A DNA stretch of 64,000 nucleotides from contig NC_090287.1 of NCBI RefSeq assembly GCF_037392515.1, forward strand, positions 12,885,001 through 12,949,000, in the 5' to 3' direction. The notes below the pieces were generated by a model. It searched no databases, was not told the origin of the DNA, and saw only the letters and a list, made by a program, of their open reading frames with translations. Positions within the stretch are counted from its first letter, which is position 1; each line of letters starts with the position of its first letter. The stretch comes from Haliotis asinina. Its lineage: Eukaryota > Mollusca > Gastropoda > Lepetellida > Haliotidae. Shown here one piece after another: positions 1 to 33,450 of the stretch. A program made the translations under genes and the position numbers.

Positions 1-596
1 ATCAGTAATCAGCCTTCATCAATGATCTACCATCATCAATGATCTACCTTCATCAATTATCTACCATCATCAGTGATCTACCTTCATCAATAATCTACCA
101 TCATCAGTGATCTACCATCATCAATGATCTACTTCCATCATCAATTATCTACATCATCAGTGATCTAAAATCATCAAATGATCTACCACCATCAGTAATC
201 TGCCTTCATCAATGATCTACCTTTATCAATGATCTACCATCATCAGTGATCTACCTTCATCAGTGATCTAAAGTCATCAATGATCTATCATCATCAGTGA
301 TCTGCCTTCATCAATGATCTACCATCATCAGTGATCTACCTTCATCAATGATCTACCACCATCAGTGATCTACCATTATCAATAATCTACCATCATCAGT
401 GATCTACCACCATCAATAATCTACCATTATCAATGATCTGCCATGATCAGTGATCTACCATTATCAATAATCTACCATCATCAGTAATCTACCATCAATA
501 ATCTACCATCATCAGTGATCTACCATTATCAATGATCTACCATCATCAGTGATCTACCATTATCAATGATCTACCATCATTAGTTGCCCTCGCAGT
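1..596. repeat. 17-bp tandem satellite in ERCC2 intron
   Basis: About 35 head-to-tail copies of a 17-bp unit, ATCATCAGTGATCTACC and variants (ATCATCAATGATCTACC, TTCATCAATGATCTACC). Units differ mainly at a few positions and the array stops at about 596, twenty bases before an ERCC2 exon on the minus strand. The left edge of the array is outside the window. No coding potential is claimed. Confidence 0.95.
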
Positions 597-615
597 ACAG
601 GTTGCATCAACTCAC

Positions 616-3600
616 AGCGTATCTGGCCAGGAAATACGGACACCATCCTCTCTTCTTGCCATGCTCTTTCATGTCATCCTGGAATATAAAGTTACCATGG
701 TAACCAAGCAGTGTTCACAATACTTTATTTTGGCCATAAGGGCCTGTTGCTGCCTGCAAGCTTTAAAACCTACAGGCCGTGAATGAAATCTGCAGGTCCA
801 TTTTGTTAAATTCAAACCAAAAAATATACAGTTTCACACTTTGTCTGCTACAAAATCAATTAGTAAAGTCTATGGCACACACAGACGTTTTTATTTGTTG
901 AAGACTGGTCTCGACATTCCTACACACAAAGACAGACTGTAAGTTATCATAACATGATGGATGATGGATGATTCCTGAATGTTAATAAAGAAAAATAAAG
1001 AAAGCAATTGTGGGAAATGATTCCTCATCTAAAAAGCATACTGAAAGCCACAAAGGCCTGCAAATATTTGAAACTGCCGGCCCGATATAACGACAACCAG
1101 CACTGGTGATTATTTCAAATGCTGTAACCAAGTCATAGAGTAAAGGGTTTTGAGGGGGAGAGAGTTCAGTAAGTGCGAAATTTGGAATCTTTGTTATGAG
1201 ACATGTTTGTCATGAGATGACCAAAACAGTTACTGCAGCAGGGTTTGGGGTCATCCCACAGATGACATCCTTACCATGTCAGCTTGCTGACAGGGTTAAC
1301 CTCTTTGGTCATGTGGACAACGCATCTGTCTTAGGATCAGAAGGTATGTGGTCAGCACAAGACAAAGAAATTTTATGGCCACTACATTACCACATATTCA
1401 GAATGGCAGTTGTACCCTAGTCCTGTTCAATGATGGTCACTAACATAGACTCAGTGAATGAAATTTGAATTCTACTATGTAACATTCCAACAATGAGACC
1501 CGTGAAGGTCCCGGGGTAGAATAGGCCTTCAGCAACCCATGCTTGCCATAAAAGGCGACTCAGCTTGTCGTAAGAGGCGACTAACGGGATCGGGTGGTCA
1601 GACTCACTGACTTGGTTGACACATGTCATCGGTTCCCAATTGTGCAGATCGATGCTCATGTTGTTGATCACTGGATTGTCTGGTCCAGACTCGATTATTT
1701 ACAGACCGCCCCCATATAGCTGTAATATTGCTGAGTGCGGCGTAAAACTAAACTCACTCACTCACTCCAACAATGAAGGTGTGCAAACCCGACTGTGCTA
1801 CCTACCAGACCATATATACCCGGGGACAATGGTAGCTCCCTTCCGTGTTTGTCAAAACTCTGCAACAGTAATCATAAAACATTAACGACATATATTGTGG
1901 TGACAGCTATATTCAACATCAAACAGTAAACATAGTTTCATCCTCAGAAGACCATCTCAAAGACACATCTAACAGTAACAACCCGCCTCCACCACTCATC
2001 TTACAACCTATCTCGATGACAACCTCAAAAACATATCTAAATAACCAACCTCCATGGCCCACTTTACAACCCATCTTAATGACCTCAAAAATCTGCCTCA
2101 ATGACCCAACTTACAACCCATCTCATTGACCAACCTCAAAAAGCCATTTCAAAGAGCATCCGAAGAAACCCTCACCTCAATGTCCCATCTCAATGACCCA
2201 CCTTTCAACACTTCTCAAAGACTCACCTCATAGAAGTCGCAAACTGGAACTGTGGGGTCTGTCTTGTGCCGGGTCCTGACAAAAGATGCTGTGAGGCTGT
2301 GACATCGGCCATCCACGATCTTACCATCTCTTTCACGGCCAACCTGATTTAGCAACAAACTTATCAGCAAGCATTTTATGGATGTCAACGTCTTTACTGT
2401 GATGACAAACAAGAAATTGACATACATCAAATTCTTCCCTTTATCACTTGAAATTTGCCATTCAAAAAGTTATCAACAAACTTGATCATGAAATAAACAC
2501 AACCTTTTATAACAAATTCTTTGTTATGTACAGTACAATGGTAATGGGCTGTATAACTTAGTCCATCAAAAGCAATGCCATCACCTGCCTGAATGGAATA
2601 AACATCTGAAATGGAAACGGCTTTCCATAACCCTCTGAAAGACCTCAGAAATCTGACCATACTAGTCATTTCAGAATGCCCTTTTCTGCAGGAATTAAAC
2701 CTGTTACAGTTTAAACTGAGAACTTGGCCAAATTGTCTTTCAAAGCACAGTCTGGAATGGAAGTCAACAGTTTGAAAAGCATACACAAGCTGTTTTCTGA
2801 CTTGCAAATGCCAGCTTCTTGTTTGCCACTTCACTAGGTCTATGTTCTCAGGTTAACTGTAATGGGATATCTTTAGGATCATTGTTATGAGGCAGAAAAA
2901 TCTGATTAAGAAGAGACTGGAAATGTCCTACAGAGGTGGCATGTATGTAAGCTGGGATAATACAGACAGTCATTTCACAGTTGGAGTCAGTATCCACACA
3001 ATCCAATACTTTAATGAGCAAACTTCCATCCACATCACATACCAACCAGTAATTAGCTTTGATACCTCTTATAACACGGATAGTATAGTTTCAGAACTAA
3101 CCAAGTGACAAGCACTTGCATCAGACAACACCCATGACACAGTAAGCATAATATTCTCACCTCAGGATGGACACACATGTTTTTCCTGGAACTGAGAGCC
3201 AGTCCCAGCAGGTTGGGAACTTCACCTGTTTCTTTCTCATAGTACTTCATCAGGTTTCGCAGCTCCTCTACAACCTAATAAAACAAATGAAGCCTGATTA
3301 ATATTACAGACTTGTGTGTATTTAAATCTGTGAGCCTTCAAATGCATGGAAATAATTTTTACAAACAATGAATAAAAGTGTTCTCTTTAATGAAACCAGA
3401 GGTTTTTTTTTCTTAAAATACAAAGCAGGTACAACGTAGATAAAGAAGATATATAAAGCTGAGAAGAGAGTTGTAATATATTTCCTAAAATCATCTTAGT
3501 TGGACATTCTCAGGAACCTGCCAAGTGTAACTTTTACTGTATACAGAATAGGTTGGAAAGCAAATAAATCAGTAAAATTTGGTTTTATCATGTTCAAGAT

Positions 3601-5722
3601 TATTTTACATATATGTCAACATGAAAGTATTAATTGATCATCAATCAGACCAGACGCTGTTCATTAAGGTTGTTGGTCATTGGTGTTGTTGTTTTAACCC
3701 TAATGGCACACAGCAGGCATGGTAACAACATACACCTTCTAAAATTAAGATGCATGGTACTACTCATCTTTCCACTTTATGAATCAGACCCGTGAAGATC
3801 CGTCAGTCTCTCTGACTTGGTTGTCACATGGCATCTAGTACCAACTGTGTAGATTGACGCTAATGCTGTTGATTACTGGATTGTCTGTTCCAGACTTGAG
3901 TATTTACAGACCACCACCATATAAGTGGAATATTGCTGAGTGTGGCGTAAAACTAAACTTACTCACTCACTAACTCCTTAGGAATCAAGCAAAATGATAC
4001 TTAGTTAAACATTCAAGATCAGATTCATGCTTTCCATGGATCTTTGTTTTCATTTCCATACACAAAAACGCTTAACATCTTAACATTTACAACAGTTATG
4101 TGTCCAAATATCACTCTACTCCTAAAAGCGCTTTTTTCACATTAAGCTGATAGAGATACTGATAAATGTATATTCTGCAGATTGCCTTATACATTGTAGG
4201 GACACATGGTATAGGTACCATTTATTACATGATTACTTTGATTATCACACATCAACTTATAGAATGGAAGCCATGCATAAAAATATAAGTAACTTCTGAT
4301 TATTTACCTTGTCCAACTCAGGTACTGTCCGGGAGCAGTAAATTAGCTTGTTCACTTCCAGAGGATGAGCCTTAAACAGACAAAAAACAGCTTTCTTGTT
4401 TCAGTCAGCTTACAGTGATGTTCAATACACTGAATCCTTTACAATGCTCAATACACTGAGACAATGCTGACATTCAATACCCCTAGTCATGAATACCCTT
4501 AAAACATGACTCAGTACTTTTAGCTACACAGAATTCCAATATGTAAAGCTAGAGACAATTTCAACACTTTCAGTTTCAGAAAATTTCAAAACTTTAAGCT
4601 TAAGTAAATTTCAATCCTTTCAGCTGAAGATGACGTTTATTATTCCCATCAAATGAGGAAGTAGAGGAAATGGTATTACCCTCATGTAAGAGACGATCAG
4701 CGAGAGCAGAGACACAGTCTTGCCTGTTCCGGATGGCATCTCAAGTGCACAGTGGCCCTTGATAAATAAGATATTGTAGTTTTTGTTGATAAAGATGAAT
4801 ATGATGGCAAATGACTTCAACCATCCCACAGTCAGCATTATGAAAATGATTTCTTTCATTGACAATGAGGAATGAATTATATGGACTGTATTATGTTTAG
4901 TGCATGAACCACATGTAACCCATTGTTGCTGTAGTTAATAATCATATAATTCTGTCAACAAGGTAAGAAATCATATGGTAAACAGCAAAATTTCAGCATC
5001 ACAAACTCTGAACTATTAAGTTTCTTAGAGGTTTCTAAAAAGATGAATGGCAACAGGTTAAACTCATCTGATGGCAATAACAGTTTTATGCATTAGAAAT
5101 CATCGTAATCTCGACTGTCACTCAGCATCTGATGATAATCAGCCTTCATAGTGAAAATATTTTCATGTAGTCTTATCATTTATAGCTGATAGTGCTGTTG
5201 TACTAGCAGAGACCATATAATATATAGTATGTGGTCTCTGGTACTCATCGATGTTGGTAAAATGTTTAAGCATAAATCATACCGATACACTGAGCATCGT
5301 AAATGATTAATATTTTCTAGTTCAATGTGTAAACAACAACTGATTTTTTCTTCACATTCTCAAGTTTCACACGTATCTGTCTGATCGTACTCTAGGCGTG
5401 CAGAGAAACACAATGAGCAGTTCACTGGCAGCACAGAACCGTTACCTTTGCGTCCAGAGAACGCTTGAGCTCAAGCATGTACAGATACTGCTCCGGGTAA
5501 ATGTAATCATATGGAAAATACACCAGCAGGCCATCTACATTTAACCTGGAATTACAAATTTAACATCACTAGACACTGCATTCAGGTTGGTTTATCACCT
5601 GTATCATGTTTTACAGTTTATACTGGAAATTAAAAATACACCAAAATCACTATTCGGCAAATTAATTTTGTCAATAATCAAAAGAAACAGGCATAAACAA
5701 ATTGACATAAAGCGTACTTCAT
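616..5722 (-). CDS. ERCC2: ERCC2/XPD, TFIIH 5'-3' DNA helicase subunit (N-terminal part; gene continues off the left edge)
   Basis: XPD is the ATP-dependent 5'-3' helicase of TFIIH, used in nucleotide excision repair and transcription initiation in the nucleus. Coding exons read on the minus strand: 5722-5718 (ATG AA), 5545-5446, 4757-4680, 4370-4308, 3274-3161, 2343-2227 and 678-616. All have GT/AG borders and compatible phases. The product opens with MK then [19 protein letters not shown]. It shows the Walker A motif EMPSGTGKT (about residues 41-49), [10 protein letters not shown], and the start of the iron-sulfur domain: [26 protein letters not shown] and RGWCPYF, which carry Fe-S ligand cysteines known for XPD. 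An 18-residue stretch expected between the last two exons (human EFDAHGREVPLPAGIYNL region) was not found. The helicase motor continues beyond position 1. Identification is secure; exon borders are by eye. Confidence 0.95.
1497..1765 (+). mobile_element. Full-length SINE, family A, with target-site duplication
   Basis: Begins GACCCGTGAAGGTCC and ends in a (ACTC)n tail after GGCGTAAAACTAAA. It is flanked by a perfect 11-bp direct repeat TCCAACAATGA at 1486-1496 and 1766-1776, which fixes both ends. It lies in the large ERCC2 intron (679-2226). This is the reference copy for family A in this window. Confidence 0.93.
2427..3045 (-). other. Unexplained open reading frames inside an ERCC2 intron
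   Basis: The intron between the exons at 3161 and 2343 contains a 135-codon minus-strand frame (2834-2427) and a 65-codon frame just upstream in another frame (3045-2848). I do not recognise a family. They carry scattered Cys and His but no signal peptide, membrane segment or repeat. They could be a decayed mobile element or chance frames in a low-stop intron. No function is proposed. Confidence 0.2.
3787..3972 (+). mobile_element. SINE family A, internally deleted
   Basis: It starts GACCCGTGAAGATCC, jumps directly to the CTGACTTGGTTG segment, then continues to the 3' end and ACTC tail. About 80 bp of the 5' half is missing compared with the copy at 1497-1765. It lies in an ERCC2 intron. Confidence 0.85.
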
Positions 5723-6076
5723 TGTGGCTTGCTTGTCACGGCACCAAATTGAGCATTTGAAACTACATGCAAACACAGCAAAACATGCTTTCCGGAAGTG
5801 TACACCGGATATGTGTGTGCGGGGTAATATTACTAGTTACCTGTAAACTAATATCCTATTATCCAGCTATAGTTTACGAAAGTATACCAAATAGAACATT
5901 TGTCATCAATTGTTGTAGTCAGTTCTATTCTATGAAGCAACAACATGCCTTTTTGAGGCTGTCGTTATACTGATATAACAAAACGTACAAAAAGTGACGC
6001 AAATAATAGTGAAAATATCTTATGGGGTTCATTTTGTAATGCACCGGTCAGTCACGAGGTGGCGCTTTATTTACAA
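5723..6076. promoter_or_regulatory. Divergent (bidirectional) promoter region, ERCC2 <- -> PEX6
   Basis: The 354 bp between the two start codons must hold both 5' UTRs and the core promoters of two housekeeping genes. There is no obvious TATA box at a fitting distance and the segment is not CpG-rich by eye. Shared regulation is inferred from the geometry only. Confidence 0.6.
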
Positions 6077-27384
<21,308 letters not shown>

Positions 27385-28746
27385 TCCATATGACCTTTAA
27401 ACTGTCAACTGAGACAAAACAAAGAAATCCTCAATATATGATTGACTTCAAATTAATTATCTAACCCAAACAAATACTTAGAGTGCTGTATTTCAGACAA
27501 CTGTTTCCATGTCATCAAGAGATCTGAAATTATCCAAAACAGCACTCCAAATTTATCTTTGTCTGATGGTTCTGTGTATACTGCACAACTCAAACTGTCA
27601 TGTATGTATTTAAATTATGGAGGCAAGTATTGGCAAAAATAGATTGGATTGCAATATACTTGTATTCCGATATGTATTGTGATGTATTGAGAGCTGCAGT
27701 TTTTGACAGTGGGTGATATTGATCATACAAGCAGACAATGTTCAAAACAACCACAGGTCTGCTAGCCTGTGGCTAGTACAAATCCAGTTGGGCCAGTGAT
27801 TCTCTACAGTCAGTGGGTAGTGAATTTTCATGAGGGTATTTTGCAAAATATCATTCTGTCTGATTTGTTAATTTATGACACACTTTTAATGCAGGATTAT
27901 AGTCTGGTATTAGCAGCTTAATGATAAAACCTGTCTTCATTCCAACATCGGATTAGTGAACTATTTTCTGGGCTAGTAACTTTGAGTATAGCTAGCCTGA
28001 ATGGCTAAACAAAATTTGGAAACAGTTTCTCACAGTACAAGTAGGTCCTATTTCTACATACCCTAGTCCTAAAACTATGTCAACTATGTCAGATAACAGC
28101 TGGATAATTGGGTTCTTTTAATACTATATATAGTGTATGAAGTGTGCAATTTTGTCAATTAATTACAAACAGCACATGTGTTGTGACTGAAAGTCTGTGA
28201 AGATATTATTTTAAACAGTAGTGATAATCTTCAAACCATTCTCATAAAAATTATTGCAATGTGTCTGAAAAAAGTATTGCTGTATTCCAATGTACTAAAT
28301 CAGTCCCTTTCAGACAAACATGGGAATTTTTGTTTAGAATTGTTTCCACACCAACCATCCTTCTTCTTAGGTGTAACTTCATTGATTAGGTGATGTGTGG
28401 TCCTGTGCACAGAGCTCATGTTACCAAACAGTTAAAGTGAAGCAAGTTTAGCTTGGACATGGGTGACCATGATTGGTAGCTTCACTCCTGAGAGTTTCTA
28501 GGACTTCAGTCCTGCCCCACAACAAAGCATATGATACATGTGGTCTTACCTTAGGCAGGTGACTTTGTTCAAAAGGGCATCTGTTTGCCCAGCAGAAAAT
28601 GGGTAACCCAGTGGATAACCCAAGTCAGGTGACTACAACCTTCTTAGTGCATATCAGGCAGCTTCAGTTATCCAGGGTAATAATAATCAGATTCTGTTTA
28701 AGCACCTCTTTCAATGTTTGATGTTTGGAGACTGTGCTCTAATAAA
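27385..28746 (+). other. PEX6 3' UTR candidate, ending at an AATAAA signal
   Basis: After the stop codon there are about 1.36 kb with no further coding signal. The first canonical AATAAA in sense is at 28741-28746, so a long 3' UTR is plausible but unproven. Confidence 0.45.
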
Positions 28747-28837
28747 GATGCCATATTGTTTATTTATTATTATTATGTATAGTGACCTAGTTGACAGCAT
28801 GTTATTTTACCAAATGACAGTGTAGATCATCTTTCAC

Positions 28838-28925
28838 AATATCAATGGCTGGATCATCTGACCTGACTTGATTATTTACAGGCAACTGTAGTACAGTGGA
28901 AATATTGGTAGGTGTGAAATTTAGA
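28838..28925 (+). mobile_element. SINE family A, strongly decayed
   Basis: Only the order GGCTGGATCATCTGACC, TTGATTATTTACAGGCAACT and GGAAATATTG matches the 3' half of family A. Confidence 0.45.
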
Positions 28926-29082
28926 GATAGTTAGGTATGCAATTTTTATCTTTCTAAAAAGATACCTTGCAAGAGATGAGTGAACATATTGCAGTTTATG
29001 GAATGTTACATGAATTGTTTTTGTTAAGGTGAGTAGGATAGCCAGTCAGTGTGATTGTATTGAACACATGTTGTGTAACCTC

Positions 29083-29310
29083 ACAAAAGGAGACCATGGT
29101 TGTCAAGGCAACTAAAGGGATTGGGTGGTCCGGCCTGCTGACATGGTTTACATGTCTTCCATTGCCAGTGTGAGCAGATCTATGCTTATGCTGTTGATCA
29201 CTGGATTTTGTCATTGAGACTCGATTATTACAGACAGCCTCCATGTAGCTGGAATACTGCTGAGTGTGGCATATAACTAAACTCACTCACTCACTCACTC
29301 ACTCACTCAC
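29083..29310 (+). mobile_element. SINE family A with long ACTC tail
   Basis: 5'-truncated copy. It is recognisable from AAAGGGATTGGGTGGTCC onwards, through TGTAGCTGGAATACTGCTGA to a tail of about seven ACTC units. Confidence 0.85.
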
Positions 29311-30340
29311 TATAACATCATCAATGGACATTTGCTACATGTTAGCAATGAAAGAAATATTTGTCAATTCGCCCATTTTATCCATCTGCACAGTATAGAT
29401 GTTATTTATTTTGTTTTATCAACATTTATTATGGTGAAAACTTTTAAACAAATTGTTAAGACAGTAAGTGATTTCCTTGTTGTAAAAATGTGAATTTTAC
29501 CCACAAATGTCTTTCTTTACACTACAGTGTCAAAGAGGGCCAGAAACCAGTCAATGTAAAAGTTTATTGTATTGTGACTGATATGTTTTGCAAAATGGCC
29601 CATCTTTGCAATTTTCCCAGCTCTGTGTAAAGCTAAAAGTAATGAGACAAAATGGATACAAGCTATTAGATAACATTGTGTGACTATGACCCCTTTCTCA
29701 CACACCTGTGAATGAATCCTGAATGAGACCTGAAAGTATGAGAATCTGTACTTAATTGAGAAAGTATAATCCCAAATACACAATAAGTCCCACCAGTGGA
29801 GCTAGAAAGTCAAAGTTCTGGAGCTGCCTCTGCTTTCAGAGACAACTGAAGTAGTCTGATGAATACATGTATGTGTAAGTACTTCCTGTCAGCTGGTGAA
29901 GAAATAATATTTCATCAGCTGTTATTACAAATTATCATGTTAAATTATTGTCCAGCACTCCTTTATATTCATATGATTTCCTTCTGTATTAACTGGAACT
30001 TGAACCATGTATCTTGAATCATATGACACTGTGTTCATGTCCACTAGGTGTTGTAGATGTTTGCTGGTGATCACACGTCAGTGGTGCTAATCTTTATCAC
30101 ATTACTATGTCCTGTCTATGCTGTCTGTCAGCAATACAGTGAACTACAGAGTTCCGGTGTGTGTAATTATGTATATGGATTTTTTTTTGTACAGTGTGTG
30201 CTAACTCTTATTTATTATAATTTGAAATCATGATTTGATAAACTCTGATTGAACTCAAATGATGTAGTTGTTCTTTTAAGCTGATCAGCCTCTTGTGATG
30301 ACACATGGCATAACCCCATAATCCCACCACTTATCTCCAG
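29311..30340. other. Intergenic stretch without recognised features
   Basis: AT-rich sequence between PEX6 and the Kunitz cluster. No exon, RNA gene or repeat was recognised on either strand. Confidence 0.4.
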
Positions 30341-30690
30341 CCTTGATCAGTGGTCTAACCCATCACTTGACTCCAGCCTTGATCAGTGACCTAACCCACC
30401 ACTTGACTCCAGCCTCAATAAGTGGCCTATCCCACCACTTGTCTCCAGCCTTAATCAGTGGCCTATCCAACCACTTGAATCCAGCCTCGATCAGTGGCCT
30501 AACCCATCACTTGACTCCAGCCTCGATCAGTGGCCTAACCCACCACTTGAATCCAGGCTCGATCAGTGGCTTAAGACACCACTTGAATCCAGGCTCATTC
30601 AGTGGCTTAGCCCACCTCTTGACTCCAAGCTCGATCAGTGGCTTAACCCACCACTCGACTCCAGCCGTGACCATTGTCTTAACGTGATAT
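30341..30690. repeat. 36-bp minisatellite
   Basis: About 9.5 copies of a 36-bp unit containing CTTGATCAGTGGCCTAACCC and ACCACTTGACTCCAGC. Because 36 is a multiple of three, a 114-codon frame (HHLTPASISGLT repeats) stays open; I treat it as an artefact. Confidence 0.93.
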
Positions 30691-30875
30691 GATCCCAGTC
30701 CTGATCAAATGGCTTTATCAACAGTATGGAGCAAGAGGTAATCAATGGAGGTAATGAGAAATAAATGGGGTTTTTTTAGATTTTGTCTGATACAGCTAAA
30801 TGTATTCTTTTGTCTTGGTCCCTAACAATTTACAACTTGCCAAGGGTGTGATAGCTGGATACTGTCCTTGGTTGT

Positions 30876-31003
30876 GAGCGAGTATGGTTTTACACTGCTT
30901 TAAGCAATATTCCAGCAGTATCATGAAGGGGTACACCAGAAATAGGCTTCATACATTATGCCCATGTGGGGAATCAAACGTGGGTCTTCCGCGTGACGAG
31001 CCA
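30876..31003 (-). mobile_element. SINE family B, fused head to head with a family A copy
   Basis: Reads on the minus strand from GCTCGTCACGCGGAAGACCC through GGGCATAATGTATGAAGCC to GATACTGCTGGAATATTGC and AAACCATACTCG. Its 5' head abuts the family A copy that starts at about 31004. Confidence 0.8.
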
Positions 31004-31187
31004 ACGTAAGAGGTCACTAACGCAATCGAGTGGTCGGGCTCCCTGACTTGGTAGACATATGTCATTGTATCCCAAATCGTATAGGCTTGTGCCCATACTG
31101 TTAATCACAGGATTGTCTGGTCCAGACTCGTTTATTGGTCATGTAGCTTGGATATTGCCGAGTGCGGCCTTAAACAACCAACTAACC
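31004..31187 (+). mobile_element. SINE family A, 5'-truncated
   Basis: Starts AACGTAAGAGGTCACTAACG, then GTGGTCGGGCTCCCTGACTT, and ends GCCGAGTGCGGCCTTAAACA without a clean ACTC tail. Confidence 0.8.
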
Positions 31188-31321
31188 AATTAGCTTTCTC
31201 ATCCGAACGCAGATATATTAAACTTCATGTGGTTTATACATAATATTCATATTTTTGTTGTAGAGACTGACGTTTTGTAGGAATTTACTCCTCTTTGACA
31301 GTAGGACACAGTTAACACAAT

Positions 31322-32434
31322 TCAAAAGCCGTGGCAGTTTGTCTCGCACTCAGCGATGTTGAGGAAGTTGTTGCCATTGCCGCCGCAGCCACCATAGATG
31401 AACCTCTCACACTTCTTGGTGTCGACGTTGTAGTGGAAGCGATAGAACAACGCCTTGCACGGCCCCGTCTCCGGCTTCAATTGGCAGGCTGCAACAGTAT
31501 TATATTCACTGAAACAGGTGCGTGAGTGACAGTTACTCACTGACCTGACAGGTACCTCCTTGTTGGCGCTTGGAATAACCAGTATTGACGCGGATGATCC
31601 TAACAACGATCTTACGAAATCTGTTCTTGCAATTTCCACGTTTATTTTACAACAGTCTTACTGAAACTGTCTCTCGCACTCATCTGTCCTTGGTTTTAAT
31701 CAAATTGCATATGCCTAAAGAGCAAATATATCCCTAAACATTGTGAAACCGCTGATGATGAGTGACTAAGTTTAGTTTTACGCCGCACACAGCAACATTC
31801 CAACGGCCCACCGTCTATGAAGACTTCAGGAACAGCGGATTAGGGTTTGCTATATCCCATGTAAGAGAAATATGATTTTGTGAGCATCCTTGTGTAGTCT
31901 CGATTTCCTGTTGACCATGGTGATTTATGAATGCACTTAGTTTTAATTGATTACGAATGTTAATCGATAATGTTAGGTAGATTGGTGAAACTGCTGTTGG
32001 TAGGGCCTCGGGCAGGTTACTTCAAACAGCAATTAACAGGGGACAAAAAACCCCTTATCTTGGCGAGATAAAGCAATCAGTACGGCGAATGGATTGGCCC
32101 GGAATTTCAATGTCATACAGTCATACGTGAGCAGTTCATTGTTGTAGATATTCCTGCTCAAAGTCACTCATTTATAGAGAATTATCTATTTCTAATTTCA
32201 ACAAACAACCCGAAACTACGGCAATCGTGGGAGATTCTAGGAGAGTCGTCTGGCTTATCTGCTGAGATAGCACTTATCTGTATGTACAAAGTATTAGCGT
32301 CCTGCATGAAACCTTCTTTGTGTTCACGAGATACTGTTGGATTTCTAGAGCGTCTTACTTTGATCCATGGACTGTTGCCAACTTGGGGCAGCCAGGAGTC
32401 CCACAAACAGCAGACAGACAAGGTACTTCATCAT
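31322..32434 (-). CDS. Secreted single-domain Kunitz/BPTI protease inhibitor (gene D)
   Basis: Two exons. 32434-32359 codes the signal peptide MMKYLVCLLFVGLLAAPSWQ plus a few residues and ends in phase 1 at GTAAGA. 31488-31322 codes a complete Kunitz domain and the stop, after the acceptor CTGTTGCAG. Together they give 80 residues in frame. The six cysteines are in the Kunitz order: TCQL, GPCKA, KKCE, YGGCGG, AECE, TNCH, then GF and TGA. The P1 residue after Cys2 is Lys, so a trypsin-like target is expected. It is the leftmost member of a minus-strand cluster. The first half of its domain exon is nearly identical to an exon of the neighbouring gene at 34644-34805, while the last third resembles 33903-34075. 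The pairing of the two exons is inferred from phase and spacing. Confidence 0.85.
31757..31812 (-). mobile_element. SINE 3' fragment in the gene D intron
   Basis: TGAGTGACTAAGTTTAGTTT then ACGCCGCACACAGCAACATT is the inverted shared SINE 3' end; only about 55 bp remain. Confidence 0.65.
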
Positions 32435-33004
32435 GGCGACAGTGTAGAACCGCGTTATGACAAGTTACGGTATTGTGTGCCGACACACCTGTAGTAGATC
32501 GGCTATCTTCGCCCAATCAGGTCGAACATGTGCTACTTCCTTTTTCTTTCTCACAAAACACACAACATTCCATGCTGGTCCCAGCCAAGGCAAATCGGAA
32601 CTTGAATCAACAGTCATGAGCTTCTGACCCCTCGCGACAAATTAGGTTACTTTCCGTCTTCATAATCAACAAGTTCTGTCTGGCGCACACGTGTCATACG
32701 TTACCTTTGTCAGAAGTTATGGACACCTGGGTTTCAAATCTGAGGAGCAGAAACAATTTTTGTATTTTTTCTGTTTTATTTGTTTATTTATTTTTCAGAT
32801 GTTAGATCTGGGAAATCAGCGTAATATCAAATGTCGTCTACGGCATGATCTAACAATGAGGTTTTTTTTGGTCTATTTTGATGGTACTCAACGAAACGTT
32901 TTGTGTCAAATTTGGGAATACGTTCTGGAAATGATAATTCTATAATGATGAGCTAAAGGAACAGAATTACTCTAAATCTGATTCATGCCGCTTCTAATTT
33001 CACA

Positions 33005-33270
33005 GACCCGTGAAGATCCGGGGTAGAATAGGTCTTCAGCAACCCATGATTGCCATAAAAGGCGAATATGCTTGTCGTAAGAGGCGACTAACGGGATCGG
33101 GTGGTCAGGCTTGCTGACTTGGTTGACACATGTCATCGGTTCCCAATTGCGCAGATCGATGCTCATGTTATTTATCACTGGATTGTCTGGTCCAGACTCG
33201 ATTATTTACAGACCGCCGCCATATAGCTGGATAATTGCTGAGTGCGGCGTAAAACTCAACTCACTCACTC
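33005..33270 (+). mobile_element. SINE family A, full length
   Basis: GACCCGTGAAGATCCGGGGT through GCGGCGTAAAACTCAACTCA with only two or three tail units. Close to the consensus, so a rather young copy. It lies between Kunitz genes D and A. Confidence 0.92.
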
Positions 33271-33394
33271 TTTTTGTCAGACATGAGTTACTGAAGATTA
33301 CTTCCGTTAAACACCAGACAAACAAAGAAATATTAATAACAAATTCTTTGTTGGTAGGAATTCCAGATTTTCGCTGATTATGGCCTTGTTCACT

Positions 33395-33450
33395 GTACAC
33401 ATTTCCTCATTCGTGACGAGCGAACGCTTTAACCACCTGGCTACTAGTAG
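33395..33450 (-). mobile_element. SINE family B, tRNA-like head fragment
   Basis: CCTCATTCGTGACGAGCGAA followed by CGCTTTAACCACCTGGCTAC is the inverse of the family B head (TAG-CAGGTGGTTAAAGCG-TTCGCTCGTCACG). Confidence 0.6.

Noticed and set aside
1417-1671. A recurring minus-strand frame [20 protein letters not shown] seen at several places (also 25827, 32972, 44214)
   Set aside because: It is the antisense translation of the family A SINE, kept similar only because the SINE copies are similar.
30343-30687. A 114-codon repeat frame HHLTPASISGLT
   Set aside because: Product of the 36-bp minisatellite; unit length is a multiple of three, no signal or domain.
31331-31525. Plus-strand frames opposite the Kunitz exons (also 33846-34079, 55773-56024, 56211-56405)
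   Set aside because: Antisense to well-supported Kunitz exons with six ordered cysteines.
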